Positions 1-8,361 of a stretch of DNA of 64,000 bases are shown here, one piece after another. The stretch comes from CAISIP01 sp038326025 (GTDB lineage: Bacteria; Pseudomonadota; Gammaproteobacteria; Burkholderiales; Burkholderiaceae_C): assembly GCA_038326025.1 (NCBI GenBank), contig JBBQJP010000006.1:51302-115301 (forward strand), given 5' to 3'. The position numbers and the translations under genes were made by a program. Numbering within the stretch: position 1 is the stretch's first letter; every line of letters starts with the position of its first letter. The notes beneath the pieces were generated by a model. That model saw only the letters and a program-made list of their open reading frames with translations, ran no database searches and was not told where the DNA came from.

Positions 1-600
1 CGGGTACGGGACGTGGTTCGCCGCCAGAAGGCGGCGCATGACCTCGCGCGGGTGAGCAAACGCCGACAGACTGATCACCGCGCATACGTCGCGCTGTTGC
101 GCCGCATGCAGCAAGGCAGCGCCTGCGCCCACGGAATGCCCGAGCAGGGCCAGCCGATCTGTCGCGATGTCCGGTCGTGATCGCAGCCAGCGCAGGCCAC
201 TCGCAATATCTTCGGCAAAACGTGGCAACGAGGTGAAATCCGCGTCGTCACTGCGGCCATGGCAACGCGCATCGATCAACAGCACCGCGAATCCGGCCGC
301 GTGCAGCGGCGCCACCACCGGCCACATGGACGATGCGTTGGCGCCCCAGCCGTGCATCGCCAGCACGGCCGGTGCGGGCGACGCATCCGGTCGCGCCGGC
401 GAAACCAGCCAGCCGAATAGTTGTCGACCGCCGCAATCCGCAATGCGAACCGCCTGTACCGCATTCGGCCCGAGTCCGGTGCCGTCCGGAGTTTGTGGAT
501 GGGACAGGCGCGGCGCGCGCAGACCGTGCAAGATGGCGCGGTGCGCAAGCGCACGCGCGCCCCACAGGCCCGCGCCGGCTGCCAGCATTTCGACGATCAT
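1..600 (-). CDS. alpha/beta hydrolase, 3' end outside window
   Basis: The 200 visible codons have no stop, so the C-terminus lies beyond the window edge. The fold is an alpha/beta hydrolase: an oxyanion-type HGWG motif is near residue 83 and the nucleophile elbow GHSVGAG near residue 152, with Ser as the likely nucleophile. The catalytic Asp and His would be in the missing part. The start is the ATG at 598-600; upstream ATGs at 627-632 are in another frame and stop at once. It lies 28 bases behind the outer-membrane lipoprotein gene, so it is probably the last visible gene of the TetR-led export operon. Substrate unknown; it could be an esterase, lipase or peptidase. Confidence 0.82.
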   Translation of the reverse strand, partial: MIVEMLAAGAGLWGARALAHRAILHGLRAPRLSHPQTPDGTGLGPNAVQAVRIADCGGRQLFGWLVSPARPDASPAPAVLAMHGWGANASSMWPVVAPLHAAGFAVLLIDARCHGRSDDADFTSLPRFAEDIASGLRWLRSRPDIATDRLALLGHSVGAGAALLHAAQQRDVCAVISLSAFAHPREVMRRLLAANHVPYP

Positions 601-628
601 GGCCGCGCCTGGGCTGGCACCCTGTTCA

Positions 629-2086
629 TCATGGCAGCTCGCTTGCGCCCATGGCCTGGTACAGGGCGACCGTGTTGGCGATGCGCCGCGCCTGCAGCTC
701 CAGCACGGCGATCCGGGTCTGCTGCACCTGTTGCTGCGCCTGCAGCAACTGCAGGTAGCTGACGGCGCCGAGCGCGTGCTGGTTTTGCACCATCCGCAGC
801 GACCGCCGGGACGATGCGTCGGCGCGCGCCAGCGACTGCAACACCTGCGCATCGTGCTCGACCGTGCGCAATACATCGGCGACTTCGCGCAGCGACTGCA
901 ACACGGTTTGCTGGTAGTTGGCCAGTGCGGCCTGCGCGGCCGCCTCAGCGGCCTTGGCCTGGGACTTCAGACCGGGCGTGAACAGCGGCTGCGCGAGTTG
1001 GCCGCCCAGTCCCCAGATCAGCGAGCCGCTGCCGAACAGGCTGGCCACCGTCAAGGCTTGCGAGCCCAGGCTGGCGCTCAGCGTCAACTGCGGATACAGC
1101 TTGGCAAGCGCGACACCGTGTTGGGCGCTGGCGGCCTGCAGCAGGGCTTCCGATGCGCGCACATCGGGCCGTCGCCGTGCCAGTTCGGACGGCACGCTGA
1201 CGGGCAACTGCGCGGGCAGCGAGAAATCCTGCAGCGCGAACTCCGGCACCGTCGACTGGCCCGGTGCCTGCCCGGCCAGCAACGCCAGCAGATGACGCGT
1301 TTGTTCGCGGCGCTTGTGCAAGGTCGGAAGGATCGCCTGCGATTGCTGCAACTGGGTCAGCAGCGCCAGCACCTCCAGCTCGGTACCGACCCCGAGTTCA
1401 AGCCGTCGGCGGGTCAGCGCCAGTTGTTCCTGCTGCGCGGCGATCAGCTCGTCGCTGGCGCCAATCTGAGCACTCAGTTGCGCCTGCGTAATCGCGGCCA
1501 GCGTCAGGTTCGCAGCCAGGTTCATGCGCGCGCCCTCGAGCTGGTAGGACTGGTAGTCGACCTGTGCCGCCAGTGATTCCAGCGCGCGCTTGTTTCCTCC
1601 GGCCAGATCGAGGTCGTAACTGAGCGCCACGGTGGCACTGTAAAGCCCGTAGCTGCGCTCACCACCAGAAACACCTGCGCCAGCCGTATTGGTACCGATG
1701 CGTTGGCCGCCCAGTTTCGCGTTCACTTGCGGCAGTTGGGTCGCGCCGGCGGTTGCTTCGAAGCTGTGTTGTGCCTGGCGCAACGTGGCCTGAACCGCCG
1801 CAAGCGTCGGACTGCTCGCATGTGCCTGCTCGATCAGCGAGGTGAGCTTGTCGGATTCAAACGCGGCCCACCAATTGTCTGGCACGGACGCGTCGACAAA
1901 TTTCTGACTCGCTCCTAGCCGCCCCGGACTTGCCACGGTCGCGCCCGGCAACGCGGTCACGGTGTAGGCACTTGCGCTGACCGGTTCCGGACGCTGGAAG
2001 TCGGGGCTGGTGGCGCAGCCGGCCAGCAGCACCATCGATGCCCATGGTGTCGCCCTGCGCAGTGCAACGAGGAAGATGTTTTTCAT
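629..2086 (-). CDS. outer-membrane efflux lipoprotein, OprM/NodT family
   Basis: This 485-residue outer-membrane channel of tripartite efflux or secretion systems should span the outer membrane and periplasm as a trimer. The N-terminus is a lipoprotein signal with lipobox LLAGC (Cys about residue 24), followed by the two repeated OEP halves; length is normal for the family. The reading frame stays open upstream, but the lipoprotein signal fixes the start at 2084-2086. That ATG overlaps the stop of the preceding membrane-protein gene as ATGA, implying translational coupling. Together with the HlyD-type adaptor and FtsX-type permease upstream it would form a complete envelope-spanning ABC exporter. 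Exported substrate unknown. Confidence 0.9.
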   Translation of the reverse strand: MKNIFLVALRRATPWASMVLLAGCATSPDFQRPEPVSASAYTVTALPGATVASPGRLGASQKFVDASVPDNWWAAFESDKLTSLIEQAHASSPTLAAVQATLRQAQHSFEATAGATQLPQVNAKLGGQRIGTNTAGAGVSGGERSYGLYSATVALSYDLDLAGGNKRALESLAAQVDYQSYQLEGARMNLAANLTLAAITQAQLSAQIGASDELIAAQQEQLALTRRRLELGVGTELEVLALLTQLQQSQAILPTLHKRREQTRHLLALLAGQAPGQSTVPEFALQDFSLPAQLPVSVPSELARRRPDVRASEALLQAASAQHGVALAKLYPQLTLSASLGSQALTVASLFGSGSLIWGLGGQLAQPLFTPGLKSQAKAAEAAAQAALANYQQTVLQSLREVADVLRTVEHDAQVLQSLARADASSRRSLRMVQNQHALGAVSYLQLLQAQQQVQQTRIAVLELQARRIANTVALYQAMGASELP

Positions 2087-2490
2087 GTCGCACTGGGCCC
2101 CTGGCGGCGCCATGCGATGGTGGCGATCACCACCCACACCACGGTTCGAAGGCCCATGGCAAAGACCGTCCGTTGCTCGAACGCCGTGTCGGACAGGATC
2201 ATGAAGCCCAGCGCGGTCGAGGCCAGTGCGGTGGCGACCGCAATGGCGATCGCCAAGCCCACTGCCCAGCGCCGCTGCATCCACAGCCCGACACCGGCCG
2301 CCACATAAGCGAAACCAGCCACAAAGTTGAACCACACGACGAACGGGATGTAGTTGCCCGCGGCGGTGAGCGCGGCCTCGCTGCCGGCAAGCACCGCGCC
2401 GCCCTCCTTTAAGGTGAGCAGGCCAAAAACGACCGCGATCACCGAGATGACCCAGACCGACAGCTTGCGTTGTTGTGTAGTTGATGTCAT
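2083..2490 (-). CDS. small four-helix integral membrane protein, unknown function
   Basis: I do not recognise a named family. The 135-residue product shows four hydrophobic segments, at about residues 11-28, 42-66, 74-98 and 105-127, so it is probably an inner-membrane protein with short loops. It starts 34 bases after the ATPase gene and its stop overlaps the start of the outer-membrane lipoprotein gene. It is therefore embedded in the export operon and may be an accessory subunit or simply co-regulated. No catalytic motif is visible. Confidence 0.75.
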   Translation of the reverse strand: MTSTTQQRKLSVWVISVIAVVFGLLTLKEGGAVLAGSEAALTAAGNYIPFVVWFNFVAGFAYVAAGVGLWMQRRWAVGLAIAIAVATALASTALGFMILSDTAFEQRTVFAMGLRTVVWVVIATIAWRRQGPSAT

Positions 2491-2524
2491 GAATTTCTCC
2501 AGTTTGTTGAACAGGTTTTATGTC

Positions 2525-3259
2525 TCAGTCGATGCCCCGCCCTTCGCCCGCCTCTTCGTGCGTCACGCCGTCGCGGATGTGGTAGATCCGCTTGAAGGTG
2601 GGGATGATCTTTTCGTCGTGGGTGACGACGATGATCGCGGTGTCAAACTGCCGGGCCATCTGGTTCAGGATGCGGATGACCGCCAGCGCGCGCTCGCTGT
2701 CCAGTGGCGCCGTGGGCTCATCAGCCAGGATCACCGGCGGGCGGTTGATCAGGCCGCGCGCGATCGACACCCGCTGCTGCTCGCCACCAGAGAGTTGGGA
2801 TGGCATGGCCTTGGCACGGTGCTGCACGTCGAGCGCAGTGAGTAGTTCCACCGCGCGCTTGCGCGCCTCGGTGTTGCCAACGCCGGCCAGCATCGGCAGC
2901 AGCGCGACGTTGTTGGTCACGTCCAGGAACGGAATCAGATAAGGCGCCTGGAACACGAAGCCGATCTTGTCGCGGCGCAAGGCCCGAAGATCCGTGATGT
3001 TCCAGTGGTTGTCGTAGATGACGTCCTGGCCCAGCACCATGCGCCCGGATGAGGGCTCGATCACGGCGCCCAGGCACTTGAGCAAGGTGCTTTTGCCCGA
3101 TCCGGACGGACCGATCAGCCCCACCACCTCACCCGGGGCGACGACCATGTTGACGTCCTTCAGTGCCTCCACCGCGGTATCGCCGTGGCCGTAGACCTTG
3201 CGCACGCCCTCGATGCGGATACCGCGCTCGGGCGAAGGCTTGTTGTCCGTCCTAGCCAC
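2525..3259 (-). CDS. ABC exporter ATP-binding protein, MacB/DevA-like
   Basis: This 244-residue nucleotide-binding subunit carries Walker A GPSGSGKST (about residues 50-58), signature LSGGEQQR, Walker B ending ILADEPTAPLD, and the switch histidine in VVTHDEK. The short single-domain form resembles the ATPases that pair with FtsX-type permeases (LolD, MacB, DevA). The start overlaps the permease gene by 8 bases. Energy from ATP hydrolysis would drive the permease at 3252-4466, a mechanotransmission-type exporter. The DevA assignment is by architecture with the neighbouring DevB-like and DevC-like genes; substrate is not predictable. Confidence 0.92.
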   Translation of the reverse strand: MARTDNKPSPERGIRIEGVRKVYGHGDTAVEALKDVNMVVAPGEVVGLIGPSGSGKSTLLKCLGAVIEPSSGRMVLGQDVIYDNHWNITDLRALRRDKIGFVFQAPYLIPFLDVTNNVALLPMLAGVGNTEARKRAVELLTALDVQHRAKAMPSQLSGGEQQRVSIARGLINRPPVILADEPTAPLDSERALAVIRILNQMARQFDTAIIVVTHDEKIIPTFKRIYHIRDGVTHEEAGEGRGID

Positions 3260-4466
3260 CGATGGCCTCCGCCGGGTCGACCTTGAGCGCGGCGCGGATC
3301 GCCAGCAAACTGGCGAGCACGCAGATGATCACCACCGCGACGAATCCGCGCAGCGCGTCTCCAGTTTCCAGTAACACATATTTCGGGAAAACCGGGGCCC
3401 AGAACGTGGCTGACACCTTGCCCACGACAAAGCCGATCAGGCCCAGCGCGATCGCCTGCTGCATGATCATCGATGCGATTGTGCGATTGCGGGTGCCGAT
3501 CAGCTTGAGCACCGCAATCTCGCGGATCTTGCCCAGGGTCAGCGTGTAGATGATGAAGGCCACGATGGCGGCGCTGACCACGGCCAGGATCACGAGGAAC
3601 ATGGCGATCTGCCGGGCCGCCGTCGCGATCAGCTTGTCGATCAGGATCATGTGCATCTGTGCCCGGGTGTAGACCGACAGGCGTTTCCAGCGCCGGATCG
3701 GCTCGGCCACCGCCTCCGGGTCGGTGCCCGCCTGAATCTGCACCAGCACCGCGTTGACCGAGTTGTTGCTCGATTGCGATGCGATGACGGCGTCGAGCAG
3801 GCCGGGTATGCCGGGGCGGTTCAGCGCCGGGTTTTGCGCGGTGCGCTCACGCTGGCGCACGATGGCGTCGTTGTCCTTCAGGAACTGTGCCTGCTGCGCG
3901 TCCTTGATCGGGATGAAAACCATCGGGTCGCCGCCCGAGGACACCATGCGTCGTGTCAGGCCGACCACGGTGTAGTCGTTGCGCCGGATACGGATGCGCT
4001 GGCCGAGCTTGAAACCGGTCGCAATGTCGGCAACCGCCTCGTAATGGCCGCGCGTGAGGTGGCGCCCGTCGACCAGATAACCCGGTTGCCCCGGATGCCC
4101 GGCCCCATCGGGCGTAACGCCCACCACCATGGTTCGCACCTCGCGCTCCTGGCCATCGTCCAGCGGACTGACCTGCATGGTCAGGTAGGTCACGTTGGCC
4201 GCACGCGCAACGCCTGCCATGCCGAGAATGGCGCGATAGGTGTCGTCGGGCAGGCTGGAAGACTCGGCATACGGCCCCTGGGTGTCCTGCTGCACCACCC
4301 AAAGGTCGGCGCCGCTGTTGTCGAGCAGGGCCTTGGCATCGTCAACCATGCCGCGGTAGACGCCGGCCATGGTCAGCGTCACGCCGATCAGCAGGCCCAG
4401 ACCGATGCCGGTGAAGACGAACTTGCTCCAGGAATGGGCGATGTCGCGACCGGCCAGGCTGATCAT
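3252..4466 (-). CDS. ABC transporter permease, FtsX/DevC type
   Basis: This 404-residue inner-membrane permease has one N-terminal transmembrane segment (about 16-36), a large periplasmic domain of MacB_PCD type (about 40-260), and three C-terminal transmembrane segments (about 285-390) with the FtsX signature region. The layout matches DevC-like permeases of type-VII ABC exporters. It overlaps the adaptor gene by 4 bases (ATGA) and the ATPase gene by 8 bases, so the three are translated as a coupled set. Such permeases do not form a classical channel; they move substrate from the periplasm through the adaptor and outer-membrane protein. Confidence 0.9.
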   Translation of the reverse strand: MISLAGRDIAHSWSKFVFTGIGLGLLIGVTLTMAGVYRGMVDDAKALLDNSGADLWVVQQDTQGPYAESSSLPDDTYRAILGMAGVARAANVTYLTMQVSPLDDGQEREVRTMVVGVTPDGAGHPGQPGYLVDGRHLTRGHYEAVADIATGFKLGQRIRIRRNDYTVVGLTRRMVSSGGDPMVFIPIKDAQQAQFLKDNDAIVRQRERTAQNPALNRPGIPGLLDAVIASQSSNNSVNAVLVQIQAGTDPEAVAEPIRRWKRLSVYTRAQMHMILIDKLIATAARQIAMFLVILAVVSAAIVAFIIYTLTLGKIREIAVLKLIGTRNRTIASMIMQQAIALGLIGFVVGKVSATFWAPVFPKYVLLETGDALRGFVAVVIICVLASLLAIRAALKVDPAEAIGG

Positions 4467-5659
4467 GGCTTGTTTCCCATGACCTGGTCGAGCAGCTTGA
4501 TGCGGCTGCCGGCCGAGAGTGCCTTGAAGCTGTACACCACCAGTTGTTCACCACCGGAAAGCCCGTCGAGTATCTGCACGTTGCCCTCCAGATCGCTGGC
4601 CCCGGTGCGCACCGGCGCAAAGCGCAGGTCACCGGCATCGACCAGCCAGACACCGAGTCGCCCGTCGACCCTGTGGATGCTGGCATTGGGAGCGGCGGGT
4701 CCGGCCGGGAGCGCGCCCAGTCGCACCGTGACCTCGGCCAGTTCGCCGATCGGTGGCGGGACCTGTGGCTGCTGTGAGAACACAACCTTGGCCAGCACCT
4801 CCTCGGTGACGGCGTCGGCATGTGGCTCGACCCGCAGCACCTGGCCCGCTATCGCAGTGTTGCCCTGCGAACGCAGCAGCACCTGGGCCGGCAACTGCGC
4901 GCGAAGGCCTTGCGCGCGTTGCTGGTCGAATCGCACATGGATCCACAACCTGGACGGTTCAACCACTTCCACTACCGCCTGCCCGGTGACGACCGTCGTG
5001 CCGCGATCGGCGTTGCGGCGCGTGACCAGCCCGTTCACTGGCGAGACCAGGCGCAAATGGCTGCGCTGCTGTACCAATGCGGCGATGTCGGCGTCGATCC
5101 GCAGCAGGTCCTGACGCGACGCGTCCTGGTTGGCGCGCACGGCTGCCAGCGCGGCCTGCGCGATCTGCAGTTCCTGTCGTTTGGCTTCGGCCGCCTCCGC
5201 GCTGACCGAACGCGCCGCCAACAGTTGTTCGTAGCGTTGCGCCTGGCTCTGCGCGAACTGCGTGCGCGCATTGGCTTCCAGAATCTGAGCCTGCACCGCC
5301 AGCAGGTTGGCCTCGGCCCGCTTGCGGCCGGCCTGCAGCGAAACGATTCGCTGGTCCATGTCTACCGGGTCCATTTCTCCGAGCAATTCGCCGGCCTTGA
5401 CGCTGTCGCCGGGTTGCACCAGCACGGTCTTGACGCGACCGGCCGCAATGGGTCCGATCTTGTGCGTGAACTGGGCATCGACAGTTCCGATGCCGAACAG
5501 CGCAGGGCTGATGGACCGTTTTTCGATCGTGACCACGCGCACCTCCACCGGGGCCAGGGGGCCGGTGCGAAGCGCAACATAGGCCAGCAGGCCCAGCATC
5601 ACCAGCAGGACGACGCCGATCGAGATGCCGCGCAAATGGGATGTCAGTGCCTGTTTCAT
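4463..5659 (-). CDS. HlyD-family periplasmic adaptor (DevB-like)
   Basis: This 398-residue membrane fusion protein has one N-terminal membrane anchor (about residues 13-31). A lipoyl/barrel-sandwich half follows, then a long alpha-helical hairpin rich in Ala, Gln, Arg and Glu (about 95-200), the second lipoyl half, and beta-barrel domains. The hairpin should reach the outer-membrane channel encoded at 629-2086. Its ATG overlaps the stop of the TetR gene (ATGA at 5656-5659) and its own stop overlaps the permease start the same way. The family is clear; the exported compound is not. Confidence 0.9.
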   Translation of the reverse strand: MKQALTSHLRGISIGVVLLVMLGLLAYVALRTGPLAPVEVRVVTIEKRSISPALFGIGTVDAQFTHKIGPIAAGRVKTVLVQPGDSVKAGELLGEMDPVDMDQRIVSLQAGRKRAEANLLAVQAQILEANARTQFAQSQAQRYEQLLAARSVSAEAAEAKRQELQIAQAALAAVRANQDASRQDLLRIDADIAALVQQRSHLRLVSPVNGLVTRRNADRGTTVVTGQAVVEVVEPSRLWIHVRFDQQRAQGLRAQLPAQVLLRSQGNTAIAGQVLRVEPHADAVTEEVLAKVVFSQQPQVPPPIGELAEVTVRLGALPAGPAAPNASIHRVDGRLGVWLVDAGDLRFAPVRTGASDLEGNVQILDGLSGGEQLVVYSFKALSAGSRIKLLDQVMGNKP

Positions 5660-6264
5660 GGCTGGCCCCCCAATCCGCGCGCGAATACCGCGAACACACC
5701 CGGTGCGTCTCGGCGCATTTGCGTGATGTCACCCGAGATCAGGGACTGCATCACCAGCCCCTGCAGCATGCCGACGAACAGGATCGCCGCCGCCCGCGTG
5801 TCCACGTCGAGAGAGACCTCGCCATTGGCCTTGCCCAGTTCAAGGCGTGACGAAAGGCGTTCGGAATAGCGCTGGATCAGCGTCTGGGCCATGCGCTTGG
5901 CCGGAGTCGACCCCGCGTTCTGCAGCTGGCCGAACATCATGCGCGGCACGCCGGGATGGTCGATGACGAATTCGACATGGGCCATGAACATCGCGCGCAG
6001 GGCCTGCAGCGGCGACTCGACGCCACGCGCGGCGCTGTCGATACGCGACATCAGGCGCTCGGCGACCCATTCCATGACCGATTGCCAGATTGCGTCCTTG
6101 GTGGAGAAGTGGCGGAACAGCGATCCCTGTGTCACATCCATCTGTTTGGCAATGTCGGCCGTCGTGATGTCGTTGGGGTTTTTCTCGGCCGCCAGCGCGA
6201 TTACCGCCTCGACGGTGACGGCACGTCGCTCCTCGGCCGGCAGGTGTTTGGTGGGTGTACGCAT
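5656..6264 (-). CDS. TetR/AcrR-family regulator, first gene of export operon
   Basis: The 202-residue product has an N-terminal helix-turn-helix (about residues 13-60, with recognition region MDVTQGSLFRHFSTKD) and a C-terminal ligand-binding domain typical of TetR regulators. It is the first gene of the export operon and is joined to the adaptor gene by ATGA. It should be a ligand-released repressor of its own operon. An almost perfect 24-base palindrome lies 16 bases upstream of its start (6280-6303), in the right place for autoregulation. The inducing ligand is likely something the exporter removes, but that is inference. Confidence 0.92.
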   Translation of the reverse strand: MRTPTKHLPAEERRAVTVEAVIALAAEKNPNDITTADIAKQMDVTQGSLFRHFSTKDAIWQSVMEWVAERLMSRIDSAARGVESPLQALRAMFMAHVEFVIDHPGVPRMMFGQLQNAGSTPAKRMAQTLIQRYSERLSSRLELGKANGEVSLDVDTRAAAILFVGMLQGLVMQSLISGDITQMRRDAPGVFAVFARGLGGQP

Positions 6265-6279
6265 GGATGACCTTGACTA

Positions 6280-6303
6280 AAGATAGTAATTAGTTGCTAT
6301 CTT
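6280..6303. promoter_or_regulatory. palindromic operator, probable TetR-family site
   Basis: The 7-base arms AAGATAG (6280-6286) and CTATCTT (6297-6303) are perfect inverted repeats, and three of the five central pairs also match. The site is AT-rich in GC-rich surroundings and sits 16 bases before the regulator's start. Size and placement fit a TetR dimer-pair operator. Binding by this regulator is inferred. Confidence 0.7.
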
Positions 6304-6540
6304 AAAACTGAAATTCAAGCACTTGCAGCCGCGGACACCCTTTGTTTGATCTAAAACAAACTGCGGGAAATGACCCGCGACGTGATTGCCGGCACCGGAC
6401 GGTCCCCTGCACAGCCCGCCGGATGGACGCGTACCAACCCTGATGACAAGCGGAGATCAGCAGCATATTTTTTGCGCTCACGCCCGTAATTTCTGCATCA
6501 CCGGAGGGGTTTTCATGCGGTGTGCCAGACTCGGTGCTCC

Positions 6541-6676
6541 TCAAGGGGAGTAGCAGCCCCGGCCATCGCGGCCGGGTTTGTATGTTTCGTCAATACGTCA
6601 TGCCATCGTTATCGCAACGGTGTGCTGGCCGGAACACGCAGAGGTGCCATTTGGCGCTCTCCCGCAAGACCTTCAG
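6541..6676 (+). promoter_or_regulatory. yybP-ykoY manganese riboswitch
   Basis: The leader has the conserved 5' block GGGGAGTAGC (6545-6554), GC-rich paired arms, the internal block ending CGTCAATACG (6587-6596), a CACGCAGAGG loop region, and the closing 3' block CTCTCCCGCAAGACCTT. The GGGGAG and CTCTCCC blocks pair as P1. These are hallmarks of the yybP-ykoY family, which senses Mn2+ and commonly precedes TerC/Alx or MntP genes. It ends about 37 bases before the TerC-like start, so it probably controls that gene's translation or transcription. It also rules out the longer open frame starting at 6578. Confidence 0.85.
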
Positions 6677-6712
6677 GAAAGTTTCGTCAACTTTTTTCTT
6701 TCGAGGTCTTGC

Positions 6713-7672
6713 ATGCAGACAATTGCTCCGCTGTGGCTCTGGGCCACTTTTTCCGCCATCGTTTTGATATCGCTGTTCGTCGACTTTGTCGTCCTGAAGA
6801 AACAGGGCGCACATGTCATCGGTGTCAAGGAGGCGTTCAACTGGTCACTGATCTGGGTCGCCCTGAGCTTTGCGTTCAACGGCCTGCTCTGGTGGGCAGT
6901 GAAGGACAGCACCGGCTCTGTCGCAATGGCGAACAGCAAGTCGCTCGAGTTCCTGACTGGCTACCTGATCGAGAAGTCACTGGCCGTCGACAACGTGTTC
7001 GTGTTCCTTCTGGTCTTCACCTACTTTGCGGTTCCGCCGGCATTCCAGAAGCGGGTGTTGATGGTCGGCATCATTGGCGCCATCGTGCTGCGCACCGTGA
7101 TGATCCTCGTGGGCGGATGGCTGCTGTCCGAGTTCCACTGGATCCTGTACCTGTTTGGCGGCTTCCTGATTCTCACCGGCGTCAAGATGTGGTGGGCAGC
7201 AGGCAAGGAGCCGGACCTGGAGGGAAACCCCGCGCTCAAACTGCTGCGCAAGGTCTTGCCGGTCAGCAAGCACTACGACGGAGAGAAACTCTGGACGGTT
7301 GAGAACGGCAAAAAGATCGCCACGCCGATGCTTTTGGTGATCTGCCTGATTGCACTGACCGACGTCATATTTGCGGTTGATTCGATTCCGGCGATTTTCG
7401 CGATCACCCAGGATCCGTTCATCGTGCTCACCAGCAACGTTTTCGCCATCCTCGGCCTGCGCGCCATGTATTTCCTGCTGGCTGCCGTGGCCCACAAGTT
7501 CCATTTGCTGAACTACGGCCTGGCTGTGATCCTGGTGTTCATCGGCACCAAGATGTGCCTGATCGACATCTACAAGATTCCCGTGTTGGTGTCGCTCGGT
7601 GTTGTTATCGGCGTTCTGGCGCTCACGATGCTGCTCAGTTTGCGCAGCGCCACGGTACGGCCCAAGGTTTGA
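6713..7672 (+). CDS. TerC/Alx-family membrane protein, probable Mn2+ exporter
   Basis: The 319-residue protein has about nine transmembrane helices and the acidic membrane motifs of the TerC family (EKSLAVDNVFVF near residue 78, ALTDVIFAVDS near residue 215). The frame is open from 6578, but that part lies inside the riboswitch, and family N-termini match the ATG at 6713. TerC/Alx proteins with a yybP-ykoY leader export manganese or help protect exported metalloproteins, so Mn2+ efflux in the inner membrane is the likely role. It is monocistronic or followed by the small zinc-ribbon gene 111 bases later. Confidence 0.9.
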   Translation: MQTIAPLWLWATFSAIVLISLFVDFVVLKKQGAHVIGVKEAFNWSLIWVALSFAFNGLLWWAVKDSTGSVAMANSKSLEFLTGYLIEKSLAVDNVFVFLLVFTYFAVPPAFQKRVLMVGIIGAIVLRTVMILVGGWLLSEFHWILYLFGGFLILTGVKMWWAAGKEPDLEGNPALKLLRKVLPVSKHYDGEKLWTVENGKKIATPMLLVICLIALTDVIFAVDSIPAIFAITQDPFIVLTSNVFAILGLRAMYFLLAAVAHKFHLLNYGLAVILVFIGTKMCLIDIYKIPVLVSLGVVIGVLALTMLLSLRSATVRPKV

Positions 7673-7783
7673 CCCATCTGATGCAGCCGGTTCATTGGGC
7701 GTCCATCAAACCATGGGCCACTGATCGACCCGGCTGCCGCAGGATTCGCCACCCATTCCCTAACCCTCAACCCAGGAAAAACC

Positions 7784-8056
7784 ATGAACTGCCCCCATTG
7801 CCCCAATACCAAGCTTGTGCTTTCCGAGCGCCAGAACGTGGAAATCGACTATTGCCCCCAGTGCCGCGGGATCTGGCTCGACCGCGGCGAACTCGACAAA
7901 CTGCTGGACAAAGCCGCCGCCCAGCAAACCATGGACACTGGCCGTAGCCGCGTCGCCGCGCCCCAGCACCAGGACTTTGCCGATTCAGACTACGGCAAAA
8001 GCCAGCGCGGCAATTACCGCCACAAGAAGTCCTGGCTTAGCGAAATTTTCGACTGA
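7784..8056 (+). CDS. small zinc-ribbon protein (zf-TFIIB type)
   Basis: This 90-residue protein has two Cys pairs, CPHC at residues 3-6 and CPQC at 24-27, the latter in CPQCRGIWLDRGELDKLL, which is diagnostic of the bacterial zf-TFIIB family. The tail after residue 50 is polar and basic. A purine-rich ribosome site (AGGAAAAA) precedes the ATG. These proteins bind one zinc ion; their role is not established. A hairpin follows the stop directly (8058-8077). Confidence 0.85.
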   Translation: MNCPHCPNTKLVLSERQNVEIDYCPQCRGIWLDRGELDKLLDKAAAQQTMDTGRSRVAAPQHQDFADSDYGKSQRGNYRHKKSWLSEIFD

Positions 8057-8057
8057 A

Positions 8058-8077
8058 CTCCCCGCACTTACGGGGAG
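8058..8077 (+). terminator. hairpin after zinc-ribbon gene, possible terminator
   Basis: CTCCCCG (8058-8064) and CGGGGAG (8071-8077) form a perfect 7-bp stem with a 6-base loop directly after the stop codon at 8056. There is no T-run, so a classical intrinsic terminator is uncertain; it may only stabilise the transcript end. Confidence 0.45.
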
Positions 8078-8094
8078 ACACAAGCCAAGCGCAG

Positions 8095-8214
8095 ATGCCC
8101 GACCGGCAAAAGCGCTTGATGCGCCTGTGCATCGACATCGCCGAGTACATCGTCATCTCCTGCGCCCTGGACCATTGGGGAAAACACAAGCAAATGTTTC
8201 ATCGGGCCGATTGA
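8095..8214 (+). CDS. doubtful 39-codon open frame
   Basis: An ATG at 8095 opens a 39-residue frame rich in Leu, Ile, Lys and His. I recognise no family and see no good ribosome site. It fills most of the gap between the zinc-ribbon and aldo/keto reductase genes and may be a remnant of a longer gene or chance. Confidence 0.15.
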   Translation: MPDRQKRLMRLCIDIAEYIVISCALDHWGKHKQMFHRAD

Positions 8215-8361
8215 ATCCGGCCAACACGCGAGCGTTGCCGTGCCAAATCCGAGCCGCACCGCGTCAGGCAAGACCGGAAAACATTCGGGTAGTCTGTAGT
8301 CACGTGGTGACAAGGGCCATTGTCATGCGCAAGCACCATGACCCCGTGTATAAACAAAAAC

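Noticed and set aside
167..1576. Plus-strand frame of 469 codons
   Set aside because: Antisense to the outer-membrane lipoprotein and hydrolase genes, with no recognised family; the minus frames show a lipobox and the GHSVGAG elbow.
6578..6712. 45-codon extension of the TerC gene
   Set aside because: It lies within the yybP-ykoY riboswitch and lacks family similarity.
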